Assembly (NCBI GenBank): GCA_035653295.1
Contig: DASRCB010000227.1
Span: forward strand, 1 to 25,051
Length of the DNA: 25,051 nucleotides
Direction of reading: 5' to 3'
From: DASRCB01 sp035653295
Lineage (GTDB): Bacteria > Acidobacteriota > Terriglobia > Bryobacterales > Bryobacteraceae
The position numbers were made by a program, and so were the translations under genes. Of this stretch, positions 7,213 to 14,459 are shown in pieces. The notes under the pieces were generated by a model. That model was not told the origin of the DNA. It saw nothing but the letters and a program-made list of their open reading frames with translations, and searched no databases. Every line of letters begins with the position of its first letter. Within the stretch, counting starts at the first letter, position 1.

Positions 7213-7749
7213 ATGTCTTCACAACTACGGATTCCCTTCCTGTGGTGCGCCTGCATTATCGGGGCGCCGATGGCGATCGCCGCAGCGGCGTCGGTAAACC
7301 AGCATGTGGTGGTCACACTGATGCCCGCCGGTAAGATCAGTGCGCCAGCGGCGGTCACCCTGACGAATACCAGCTCTTTTGGCTCGTACAGCGGGACTGT
7401 GCAGTTGCAGTACAACGCACGTACCTCGCCGGGAACCACAGGGGGCATCAATATACAGGCCGCGTCAGACTTTTCTCCTCCTGGGGGGCCGGCCGTTGCA
7501 CGCGGCGCGCTTACGTACAACTGCGGCGCGGCGACGCTGGGGTCAGCGTGCACGGGCGTGCAGACGTTAAGCCTGTCAGCGGCGGCTCCCGTACTTTCGC
7601 TCCCGGCCGCGGCCTGCACCGGCGGCGGCGGGCAGTGCAGTTCCACAGATCCGAATACGGTCTCTCTAGCGTTCTTTCTTGACGACGATCCTGTTCTGCC
7701 CACCGGCGGCTACCGGGCGCAGATCACCTTCATTTACAGCAACCCATAA
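7213..7749 (+). CDS. Secreted beta-rich protein, putative fibre subunit (paralogue of next gene)
   Basis: The 178-residue protein has a signal peptide ending around AIAAAASVNQ (about residue 25). The mature protein is rich in Gly, Ala, Ser and Thr with few charges. It aligns with the product of 7755-8285: both have a T-N-T-S-S-F-G-S-Y-like or T-T-S-S-I-F-G-N-Y-like segment, a C-x8-C pair (YNCGAATLGSAC here), a following GVQTLSL or GAQTAST, and an ending in D-D-P-x5-P-x-G-x-Y-x-A-x-x-T-F. An extra C-x8-C (ACTGGGGQCS) lies near residues 136-145. The pattern suggests immunoglobulin-like extracellular subunits stabilised by disulfides. Function is inferred from the adjacent chaperone- and barrel-like genes. 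Confidence 0.7.
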   Translation: MSSQLRIPFLWCACIIGAPMAIAAAASVNQHVVVTLMPAGKISAPAAVTLTNTSSFGSYSGTVQLQYNARTSPGTTGGINIQAASDFSPPGGPAVARGALTYNCGAATLGSACTGVQTLSLSAAAPVLSLPAAACTGGGGQCSSTDPNTVSLAFFLDDDPVLPTGGYRAQITFIYSNP

Positions 7750-7754
7750 CTCCT

Positions 7755-8285
7755 ATGAACAAAATACGCGCGCTTCCGTTTCTTTCTCTCACTCTGTTGC
7801 TGCCCGCGGCGGCGTTTTCACAATCTTCGGCGACCACCACGCTGGCGGTCAGCGTGGCAGCCGAAGCAACGCTGTCGGTTTCCAACAGCAGCACGAGCCT
7901 GACTACCAGCTCCATTTTCGGCAACTACACAGGAGCGACGAACCTGACGTGGAAAATCCGAACGTCGGCCGGTAACGGCACGGGCTCGATTACAGCCAAG
8001 GTCACAACCGACTTCAATGGAATAAATGGTCCGTCAGTGGCCAATTCAGCAGTGACCGGCGACACGCTGAGCTACACCTGCGCCGCGGACTCCCCGGCCA
8101 CGGCATGCTCCGGCGCGCAGACGGCGAGCACCACCGCGGCCACCTCGGTCGCGAGTTTTGGAGCTGCGGCCAGTTCGAAGAAGGCGGGCAGCAGCGCCAC
8201 CGTTAACTGGAGCCTGGTGGACGATCCGGCGTACGCGCCAGGTTCCTACGCTGCGACGGTGACTTTTACCATCAGCGCGAGCTGA
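7755..8285 (+). CDS. Secreted beta-rich protein, putative fibre subunit
   Basis: The 176-residue protein starts 5 bases after the previous stop. A clear signal peptide (MNKIRALPFLSLTLLLPAAA) is predicted to be cut near AFSQ. The mature N-terminus TTTLAVSVAAEATLSV alternates hydrophobic and polar residues, as a donor strand would. The body is Ser/Thr/Ala/Gly-rich with one C-x8-C pair (YTCAADSPATAC) and ends APGSYAATVTFTISAS. It is the closest relative in the window of the protein at 7213-7749, so the two genes look like a tandem duplication. This, with low charge and surface-protein composition, supports a repeated structural subunit. Confidence 0.72.
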   Translation: MNKIRALPFLSLTLLLPAAAFSQSSATTTLAVSVAAEATLSVSNSSTSLTTSSIFGNYTGATNLTWKIRTSAGNGTGSITAKVTTDFNGINGPSVANSAVTGDTLSYTCAADSPATACSGAQTASTTAATSVASFGAAASSKKAGSSATVNWSLVDDPAYAPGSYAATVTFTISAS

Positions 8286-8289
8286 GGGG

Positions 8290-8820
8290 ATGATCCGGGT
8301 CGCCATTGCGATGCTGGCCGTCATCGCAGGGGCGCCGGCCGCTTCCAGGCGGGTCGCGCGCCCCACGGCCGGCTCTGTTTCAGCGGCCGCGTTTACCACC
8401 GTGGACAGCATTTCGGCCGTTCCATTGGCGGCAAGCTTCACGTCCATTGTTCCGGACGCACCGGTCAGCGCAGTCCCCTCGGTGATTACCGTCGCGCTTT
8501 CACACAGCTCCGGGCGTCGTCTGTGGACCCTGTCGGTGGCGTCCGCATCGGCCTGGCTGCAGGACTGTGCGGCCGTCCCCGCATCGGCTCTGGTCCTGCA
8601 ATGCGCCTCGGTAGAGGTGAAGGCAAGTGGTTCCGGGTCGTGCAGTCAGCTTACACGGCTCTCCGCCGTGCCGCAGGTGATCGCTTCCGGAACCGAACCG
8701 CCGGGTAAAGGGCAGATCACAGTAACCGTCAACATCAGCTTTACCGATTCATGGAAGTTTCCCGCCGCAATCAACCCATCATGTTCAACGGATCTCACCT
8801 GGACCGTCAGCGCGCAGTAA
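8290..8820 (+). CDS. Secreted beta-rich protein, possible minor subunit or tip adhesin
   Basis: The 176-residue protein begins 4 bases after the previous stop, with GAGGGG abutting the ATG. The N-terminus MIRVAIAMLAVIAGAPAAS is a signal peptide; the mature part is Val/Ser/Ala-rich. It carries cysteines in W-L-Q-D-C, L-Q-C-A-S, G-S-C-S-Q and N-P-S-C-S-T, more than its neighbours. The ending D-L-T-W-T-V-S-A-Q lacks the PGxY motif seen in the other three. It may therefore be a specialised subunit (inference). Its last 40 bases overlap the start chosen for the chaperone-like gene. The next ATG at codon 8 is also possible as start. Confidence 0.62.
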   Translation: MIRVAIAMLAVIAGAPAASRRVARPTAGSVSAAAFTTVDSISAVPLAASFTSIVPDAPVSAVPSVITVALSHSSGRRLWTLSVASASAWLQDCAAVPASALVLQCASVEVKASGSGSCSQLTRLSAVPQVIASGTEPPGKGQITVTVNISFTDSWKFPAAINPSCSTDLTWTVSAQ

Positions 8821-9629
8821 AGTGCGCCGGCCGCCTGATCATCGTCGTTGCCACGCTCGCGGCCGTACCGTGTGGAGCGCAGGTATCGCTGGGTCTCTCG
8901 CCGATGCGCGTGGAGATCGCGATGGATCCCGGCAGCTCGTGGTCGGGCGCGCTTCGCCTGAACAACGAAGCCGATGACCCAGTGCGGGTGCGCACCGAGC
9001 TGCTGGATTTCCAGCTGGACAGCGAGACCACTCCGCAGTTTGCGGACGCAATCGAGGCGGAGAAGAAGTTCTCCTGCCGTGACTGGCTGATGGTGAACCC
9101 GATGGAGACGGAAGTTGCCCCGCACACACACCTGCAGGTGCGATTCTCCGTTCAGATTCCGGCCGACGCGCGCGTCTCCAGTTATCACTGTGGCATCGGC
9201 TTCACGACCATGTCGGCGGTCAGAAGCATTCCCATAGGTCTGCGCGCAGCGGTGCGTGTTGTCTCGACGCTTTACGTGACCGTCGGCAACCCTCCACTCG
9301 AAGGCCAGCTTGCAGGTCTGAAGCTCGAACCGGTACGGGCGGGCTCAATGAAGAGCTGGCGCGCCGTCGCGCTAATCAGTAACCCCAGCCGCAGATATTT
9401 CCGGCCCACGGGAGAGCTGGCCCTCCTCGACGAGAGCGGCAGAGTGCTTGAAAGCGTTCCCTTTAAGCCTCTGCCCGTGCTGGAGGAACGGATCCAGCGA
9501 TTCGTGTTTCCGCTCACCACGGCGGAGATCCGGCCCGGCTACCACTTGCGCGCGCGCGTGGATCTAGGGACCGGGGATATACAGGAAGGCGACGTGGAGG
9601 TCTCGCCCGCAATCGCGGAGTTGAGATGA
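8781..9629 (+). CDS. PapD-like periplasmic chaperone of a fimbrial/chaperone-usher-like system
   Basis: The 282-residue protein has a signal peptide (LIIVVATLAAVPCGAQ, cut near 34). It then shows features of the archaic/Csu-type fimbrial chaperone N-domain: V-S-L-G-L-S-P-M-R-V-E-I with Arg43 at the place of the subunit-anchoring arginine, L-R-L-N-N-E-A-D-D-P-V-R-V-R, C-R-D-W-L-M-V-N-P and V-A-P-H-T-H-L-Q-V-R-F, then I-G-L-R-A-A-V-R-V-V-S-T-L-Y as the strand leading to domain two. Two cysteines (near FSCRDW and SYHCGIG) may bond. Two PapD-like domains fit the length. An ATG 30 bases upstream (8751) is also possible, but it gives a long charged leader. The stop overlaps the barrel gene's ATG. 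It likely holds the small secreted proteins in the periplasm (inference). Confidence 0.65.
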   Translation: MFNGSHLDRQRAVKCAGRLIIVVATLAAVPCGAQVSLGLSPMRVEIAMDPGSSWSGALRLNNEADDPVRVRTELLDFQLDSETTPQFADAIEAEKKFSCRDWLMVNPMETEVAPHTHLQVRFSVQIPADARVSSYHCGIGFTTMSAVRSIPIGLRAAVRVVSTLYVTVGNPPLEGQLAGLKLEPVRAGSMKSWRAVALISNPSRRYFRPTGELALLDESGRVLESVPFKPLPVLEERIQRFVFPLTTAEIRPGYHLRARVDLGTGDIQEGDVEVSPAIAELR

Positions 9630-11866
9630 ACCGGCGGGGCGCCGCGCCGTCTGTTGCCGGGCGCCTGCTCGCGACGTGCTTGTCTCTGCTTGCGGCACGC
9701 GCGGACGACACATTGAACCGGGGCCAGGCCGACGTCGGATTTCAGGGATACTATCTCGGCGAGAGCGCCCAGGCTCTGTACGATACCAGCGGTACAGCGC
9801 TGCACTTTACAGACCTCATGCCGGCCGTCGGAGTATGGACCGGCAGCATCGAGCTGTATGGTCAGCAAGGCGGCTTTCAGCCGGGCAATAACTTTGTGCG
9901 CATCTCGGATATGTTCTTCGCCGGGCGGCGCTGGACAGCAACTGCCGGAGATTTCGTTACATCGATCGGAGCGGAAGAGGCCTTGCTTCCCGGCATCGTG
10001 CTGCCGGCAATCAATGCGCGGGGATACTTCGTGGAAAGCGTGCATGGCCAGGAAAGCTGGAGCATTTTCGGCGGGCGCGAGACGCTGATCCTCGGCCCTG
10101 GTATTCCCCTGCGAGCGCCCGCTCCACAGAGCGTCTTCGGCGCGGCGTGGAAGCGCACGTTTGCGCAGTTGCTGCAGGTGAATGGGCGTCTGCTGAACTT
10201 CAGCAGTTCGGAAGCGGAACTGGCGCGCAGCGCCCTGCTCTTTCCCGGCAGCAGCGGCTATCGTGACGTCACAACCGGCACGGTCGGGACGCGGTATCGT
10301 CCGTTTCGGCCATTGCGGTTGTCGGCGGAAGCTTCGCAGTCCCGCTCGGCGCAGTTCGGCGGCGCGGCCCATTTCGCGCCCAGCCTGATCACCGGTCTCG
10401 TCCTGGAGACTGGACAACTGCATGCGGCGGCATCTTATGTCGACACCAGCGCCACATGGCTCCCGCTGGCTGGGTATTATCTCGGAGCTCGCCGTGGAGG
10501 TTTTGGGGATTTCCGGTACCGTCCGTTTCGCAGGCTAGGATTCAGCGCCGACGGCGGCAGTTCCACGAATGCCATCGGCAACGGGGGCGTGGCGCGCACG
10601 TTCCGCACAGACAGTGCGTCGGCGGGCATCAGCGCCATATTGCCGGAGAAAATCAACGCCTCCGCCGACTATTCGCAAATCCGGATCGATGTTCCTCCGG
10701 GCGGCGATCCCGATCTCCTCAGCGGGGCCACGCGCCAAACGAGTGTGTCCCTGGACAGGACCTTCGGGCGGCATTCCATCCGAACGATGGTGCGGAAGCT
10801 GGACCTCGCGATCGCCGGCGCTCCCCAGGCGCAGTTAACGCGGGAGGTTCAGGACATCGTAACCCTGCGCCGGCTGATCATTGGCGGCGCGGCTCGATTC
10901 GACACGATCTCGGCTGGTGCGGAAACGCGCAACAGCATCTTTGCCCGCGGTATGGTACAGCTGCGCATGCCAAAGGTGAATGTTTTCGCCAATATCGAGA
11001 GCGGACACGATCTGCTCGATCGGACGGTGTTCGCCGCCACCAATGTGCGCACCTCCGAGTTCGGGGCCACAGCCCGCGTGCGCGAATGGGAACTGCAGGG
11101 CCAGGTTTATCGCAATACGCTCGTCACGCAGTTGAACGCGGAAAACGCCGTCGTGATACAGGACCAGAACAGCATGGGCGAACCGGTGCTGGCCGCGCTG
11201 AATCGCTGGACCTGCAGTGTATCGCTGAAGCGCAGCTTCCAGTGGCGCGGTGGATTGCCGGAGCGCGACGTGGGGGATACGATTCGGATTCAGCGCGCCA
11301 TCCTGGGCTCCATCGCTGGCGCGGTGCTGGCAGGAACTGTGCCGGCGATTGGAATTCCGGTCGTGCTTGATGGTGGCAGGACGGCCGTAACGGATGGCAC
11401 GGGACGATTCCGATTCGAGGGCGTGCCGGAGGGGCGGCATGCGATTGCCCTCGCGGAGGCGGGCCTGCCTGCTCAGTTCAATCCAGGGCGAGTCTCCCGT
11501 GTGCAGTTGGACGTCGTCGGCCGCAGACCCGCAGCGGTCAGCCTGGATGTTGTCCGCCTGGGCATGATACGGGGCCGAGTCATGGCCCCGGCAAGCATCA
11601 CCCTGGACACCGTCGTGCTTCGTCTGCTGCCGGGTACGCGATACACGACCGCGGGCGCGGACGGGCGCTTTGCGTTCTACAACGTGCGCGCCGGCACTTA
11701 CGACATCGTTCTGGATCGAAATCACGTTCCCGACAACGCCGAGGTTCAGGGCCCGTTTTCCTTTCACATCGATTTCGACGTCGACACTGCGCCCGCGCTG
11801 CCGGTTTTCGAACTCGGCGAGAAGAAATCGGAAAAGCCGGTGCGGCGAATTATTCTTGCGCCGTAG
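9626..11866 (+). CDS. Outer-membrane beta-barrel with two C-terminal carboxypeptidase-regulatory-like domains, usher-like
   Basis: The 746-residue protein has a signal peptide (cut near ARADD, about 26). It is followed by about 520 residues of alternating aromatic and polar strands (for example IELYGQQGGF, RYRPFRRLGFSADGG) typical of a large outer-membrane barrel. From about 557 to 640 lies a carboxypeptidase-regulatory-like beta-sandwich (AGAVLAGTVPAIGIPVVLDG, then DGTGRFRFEGVPEG). A second, shorter one spans about 643-725 (RGRVMAPAS, ADGRFAFYNVRAG). Total size and two C-terminal beta domains parallel fimbrial ushers, but no classical N-terminal usher domain or plug was recognised. The ATG overlaps the chaperone-like stop, and GGAG lies 5 bases upstream. 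The best guess is a secretion pore or anchor for the preceding subunits; a plain surface barrel is the alternative. Confidence 0.65.
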   Translation: MNRRGAAPSVAGRLLATCLSLLAARADDTLNRGQADVGFQGYYLGESAQALYDTSGTALHFTDLMPAVGVWTGSIELYGQQGGFQPGNNFVRISDMFFAGRRWTATAGDFVTSIGAEEALLPGIVLPAINARGYFVESVHGQESWSIFGGRETLILGPGIPLRAPAPQSVFGAAWKRTFAQLLQVNGRLLNFSSSEAELARSALLFPGSSGYRDVTTGTVGTRYRPFRPLRLSAEASQSRSAQFGGAAHFAPSLITGLVLETGQLHAAASYVDTSATWLPLAGYYLGARRGGFGDFRYRPFRRLGFSADGGSSTNAIGNGGVARTFRTDSASAGISAILPEKINASADYSQIRIDVPPGGDPDLLSGATRQTSVSLDRTFGRHSIRTMVRKLDLAIAGAPQAQLTREVQDIVTLRRLIIGGAARFDTISAGAETRNSIFARGMVQLRMPKVNVFANIESGHDLLDRTVFAATNVRTSEFGATARVREWELQGQVYRNTLVTQLNAENAVVIQDQNSMGEPVLAALNRWTCSVSLKRSFQWRGGLPERDVGDTIRIQRAILGSIAGAVLAGTVPAIGIPVVLDGGRTAVTDGTGRFRFEGVPEGRHAIALAEAGLPAQFNPGRVSRVQLDVVGRRPAAVSLDVVRLGMIRGRVMAPASITLDTVVLRLLPGTRYTTAGADGRFAFYNVRAGTYDIVLDRNHVPDNAEVQGPFSFHIDFDVDTAPALPVFELGEKKSEKPVRRIILAP

Positions 11867-11893
11867 GCTGGGTTGGCGGCGTAGACTGGAGCG

Positions 11894-12337
11894 ATGCGTC
11901 TGGTCACCTCATTCCTCCTGTTGACGCTGCCGCCTTTGTGGGCACAGGCTACCGATGAGAAGGACACCGTTGCCACGGTCCAGAAGGTGTTCGACGGAAT
12001 GGCGGCCCGTGACGCGGAGGCAATCCGCGCCACCATGCTATCCGATGCGCGTCTCTACGCGGTTCGCGAGGACGGCACGACGGTCGCCAGTTCGGTCGAT
12101 GACTTCATCAGCCGTATCGGGACGATCAAGGGCGATCTGCTGGAGCGCTTTACCAGCAAGCCAACGGTGTCCCTGCGGGGACGCATGGCACAGGTCTGGG
12201 GTGAGTACGAATTCCTGCACGACGGCAAATTCAGCCACTGCGGCGTGGATTCTGTAAGCCTGTTCCGGAGAACCGAGGGCTGGAAGATAGCGGCCGTCGC
12301 GTACACCACGGAAACAACGAACTGCACGCCGAAATAG
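11894..12337 (+). CDS. Secreted SnoaL-like (NTF2 fold) protein
   Basis: The 147-residue protein has an N-terminal signal peptide (MRLVTSFLLLTLPPLWAQA). The rest follows the NTF2/SnoaL-like pattern: an initial helix (VATVQKVFDGMAARDAEAIRATM), then ARLYAVREDG, SVDDFISRIG, AQVWGEYEF and a closing SLFRRTEGWKIAAVAYT strand. Such proteins are small cone-shaped ligand-binding or enzyme-like domains with diverse roles; no specific activity can be assigned. It starts 27 bases after the barrel gene, with GGAG near its ATG, and so may be the last gene of that transcript. It converges on the minus-strand esterase-like gene with a 12-base gap and no clear terminator hairpin. Confidence 0.82.
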   Translation: MRLVTSFLLLTLPPLWAQATDEKDTVATVQKVFDGMAARDAEAIRATMLSDARLYAVREDGTTVASSVDDFISRIGTIKGDLLERFTSKPTVSLRGRMAQVWGEYEFLHDGKFSHCGVDSVSLFRRTEGWKIAAVAYTTETTNCTPK

Positions 12338-12349
12338 CGAACTGCCTTA

Positions 12350-13393
12350 TCAATCCCGCGAGAGGTGGCGCTCGAAGAACGGCAGAACCTCCGTGCGGAT
12401 CCGTCCGTCCTCGCCCCAGTTGGCGTCGCCCCATGCGCCGTTGTACTCTTCGGCTTCGTGACGAATGCCGAATTCGTTGAGCTTGTGAGTGAACGCGATG
12501 TTGGCGTACACGTGATCCTGGTTCCGATCCGCGCGCGACCAGTCGAAGCGCAGCGCGCGCAGGGATTTCAGATTATCGGCATATCGCGGGATCATCGATT
12601 CCAGGAAGAAGTTATCGCGCAGTTTGGCCGTCAGCTTCGAATCGATCTCCAGGCGATCTCCGTCCCGATGCGCGGGCAGGTCTATGAACAGCGGCGGCCT
12701 CCCGGAATCGGGCAGAAACGCCTGGAAGATCGTGGTGAAGATCAACGATGCTCCGTCTTTCCTGACATCGTTCTGAGACGTGGCGCCAGCCAGCACGTCC
12801 CAGTTCGGAATTGAATCCATGATCTGAATGCCCGACCCGGTGCCCACCGGATGCATGGCGTAGACCGACCCGAACACGTCGGGATGGCGCATGCCGAAGC
12901 GGATTGCCCCATAACCGCCCATGAAAATCCCCGCAATCCCCCGGGAATCCCGCCGCGGCAGAGTGCGGAACTGCGCATCGATCCGGGGTACGAGTTCGTC
13001 GATCATGAAATCCTCCCAGTTGCCGGTCACGGGAGAATTCACGTACCACGAACTGCCCAGGGGAGTGGCCATGTCCGGGCAGACCAGAATAAACGGGCCG
13101 ATCGCGCCGGCGGAGATAGCGGCGTCGAAAAGTTCCCGCGCATTCCGATGATCGAAAACCGAGCGATAGTCGCCATCCAGTGGATTCGGCAGGAAGTAGA
13201 TGGTCGGGTATCGGGACGAGGACTCGCGGTACCCGGGTGGAAGATAAACCGCCACATTCCGAACTGGACTGACGGCCACGCTGGCTTCCTCGAAGCTTTT
13301 CGACTGCAGTTGCAGCGTAATCACCAGGCCATCCGAGGTCGCGGCCAGAGTGGCCGCGGTGAGGCCAAGCGCGAAACAGGCGTGCAGCTTCAT
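12350..13393 (-). CDS. Secreted esterase-fold (PF00756-like) protein lacking the nucleophile serine
   Basis: The 347-residue protein has a signal peptide-like start (MKLHACFALGLTAATLAA). It then shows the esterase D/feruloyl-esterase-type alpha/beta hydrolase layout: RNVAVYLPPGY, YPTIYFLPNPLDG, ELVPRIDAQFRTL, RGIAGIFMGGYGAIRFG, HPDVFGSVYAMHP. The nucleophile elbow is normally G-x-S-M-G-G, but here it reads G-I-F-M-G-G: Phe157 (codon TTC at 12925-12923) replaces serine. The usual catalytic histidine near the C-terminus is also not obvious; the equivalent stretch reads NGAWGDANWGE. An inactive, possibly binding or regulatory homologue is likely; a sequencing error could explain only the first change. 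Its start overlaps the upstream membrane-protein stop in ATGA; the longer ORF start was rejected for lacking a leader signal. Confidence 0.8.
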   Translation of the reverse strand: MKLHACFALGLTAATLAATSDGLVITLQLQSKSFEEASVAVSPVRNVAVYLPPGYRESSSRYPTIYFLPNPLDGDYRSVFDHRNARELFDAAISAGAIGPFILVCPDMATPLGSSWYVNSPVTGNWEDFMIDELVPRIDAQFRTLPRRDSRGIAGIFMGGYGAIRFGMRHPDVFGSVYAMHPVGTGSGIQIMDSIPNWDVLAGATSQNDVRKDGASLIFTTIFQAFLPDSGRPPLFIDLPAHRDGDRLEIDSKLTAKLRDNFFLESMIPRYADNLKSLRALRFDWSRADRNQDHVYANIAFTHKLNEFGIRHEAEEYNGAWGDANWGEDGRIRTEVLPFFERHLSRD

Positions 13394-14058
13394 AGCGTTT
13401 TCTCCGCGCGCGCTGCCGTGGCGGCCAGATACCAGCCGGGCCACAGGAGCAGCCACTCCGGAGCCCACATCCCTCGCAGGGCGGGCGTCAGAGTCACCAG
13501 GGTTAGAGCGGCTGAAAATGCCGCCCAGCGTCTGAATTCGATTCGGGCAGCACGCAGCCCGTGCCGCACACCGAGGATCAGCACGGGAAGGAACAAAAAC
13601 AGGCTAAATCCAGACAGCCCTTCCGTCCGAAACGTGACCAGACACAACGAGCAGGGCAGGACAGTGAAGAACGCGCTCGTCCAGAGCGTGCGCCGCGACA
13701 AAGAGGCCAGAGCCACGCCGCCCGCCCACGCGCCGCCACTCAGGAGAGCGAGGCGGCAGAAGAACGGCGCCAGATCCGTGCTCGTTAAAGAGGCCGCGTG
13801 CAGCAGAGCGGCGCTCACCGATACCGAGAGACCCATTAACAAAAAGCTGGCCGGGAGCGCCAGGCCCAGCGCCGCGAGCCAGGGCTGCCAGCTGGTCCAT
13901 TGTGCGGCCTCGCGCCGGGCGACCAGACCGAGGACGTCGGACAGCGCTCTCCAGCCGCTCTCTCCGGCCTCGGTCAAATCCCCGAGCACCGCCTCGCGTT
14001 CGTCGGGCCCCAGCAGCCTTGACACGAACCCGACGATCGGTGGAATACCGTGGTTCAC
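13390..14058 (-). CDS. Permease-prefix-domain-2-like membrane protein, orphan
   Basis: The 222-residue protein starts with an amphipathic stretch P-P-I-V-G-F-V-S-R-L-L-G-P-D-E-R-E-A-V-L-G-D-L-T-E. This matches the prefix found at the N-terminus of acidobacterial MacB/FtsX-type permeases ('permease prefix domain 2'). About five to six hydrophobic segments follow (near 60-85, 100-118, 127-143, 150-168, 180-195 and 203-216), but there is no FtsX core or periplasmic domain, so it is not a full permease. It is coupled by ATGA overlaps to the PadR gene before it and the esterase-like gene after it. In acidobacteria such prefix proteins are commonly paired with PadR regulators. It may be a membrane sensor or a remnant of a larger permease; the function is unknown. 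Confidence 0.72.
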   Translation of the reverse strand: MNHGIPPIVGFVSRLLGPDEREAVLGDLTEAGESGWRALSDVLGLVARREAAQWTSWQPWLAALGLALPASFLLMGLSVSVSAALLHAASLTSTDLAPFFCRLALLSGGAWAGGVALASLSRRTLWTSAFFTVLPCSLCLVTFRTEGLSGFSLFLFLPVLILGVRHGLRAARIEFRRWAAFSAALTLVTLTPALRGMWAPEWLLLWPGWYLAATAARAEKTL

Positions 14059-14384
14059 GACGCGTTCTCCGCTTTCGGAGTCGCCCAGGAAAGCCCTCGG
14101 CTGACCTGCACCACGGAATTGTAAAAATCCGCGGCGGCGGTTGCCCCTCGCCCAGTCACCCGCACCATCCGTTTGGCGCGCCCACCACGCTGCGGCGTCG
14201 CCTCTCCCATCCAGGTCTTTAGAAGACCTTTCTCCTCCAGGCGACTCATCGTTGTGTAGAGAGCGCCGATAGAGCAGCGCCGGCCGGACGCGGCCTCAAT
14301 CTCTGCGCGAATTGCCGCCCCGTATGCATCTTCACCGAGGCGGGCGGCGGCGCAGAGGATGGCGTATTCAAGCTCGCCCAGCAC
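14055..14384 (-). CDS. PadR family transcriptional regulator
   Basis: The 109-residue protein is a minimal PadR winged helix: L-E-Y-A-I-L-C-A-A at the N-terminus, A-Y-G-A-A-I-R-A-E-I, then C-S-I-G-A-L-Y-T-T-M-S-R-L-E-E-K-G-L-L recognition helix, and a basic wing (QRGGRAKRMVRVTGRG). A short C-terminal helix is probably for dimerisation. The start codon is GTG (14384-14382). PadR proteins are usually ligand-responsive repressors of adjacent genes and of themselves. The stop overlaps the next gene's ATG. The start codon lies inside a palindrome that overlaps the predicted -10, consistent with autoregulation. Confidence 0.9.
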   Translation of the reverse strand: MLGELEYAILCAAARLGEDAYGAAIRAEIEAASGRRCSIGALYTTMSRLEEKGLLKTWMGEATPQRGGRAKRMVRVTGRGATAAADFYNSVVQVSRGLSWATPKAENAS

Positions 14385-14424
14385 AATTGTTCTACATTGT
14401 GATACTAATCAGGGAAGAAGTCAA
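14382..14424 (-). promoter_or_regulatory. padR promoter with overlapping palindromic operator
   Basis: On the minus strand TTGACT (14424-14419) lies 17 bases before CACAAT (14401-14396), giving a reasonable -35/-10 pair. CACAAT and ATTGTG form a 20-base dyad, 14401 to 14382, with 8 bases between the arms; an inner palindrome ACAATTGT lies at 14383-14390. Predicted transcription would start about 5 bases before the GTG, so the mRNA would be nearly leaderless. The dyad covers -10 through start codon, as expected for a self-repressing PadR. Confidence 0.5.
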
Positions 14425-14459
14425 CAAGCGGTATTCAGCAGCAGCTCGAGGCGAGCGTT

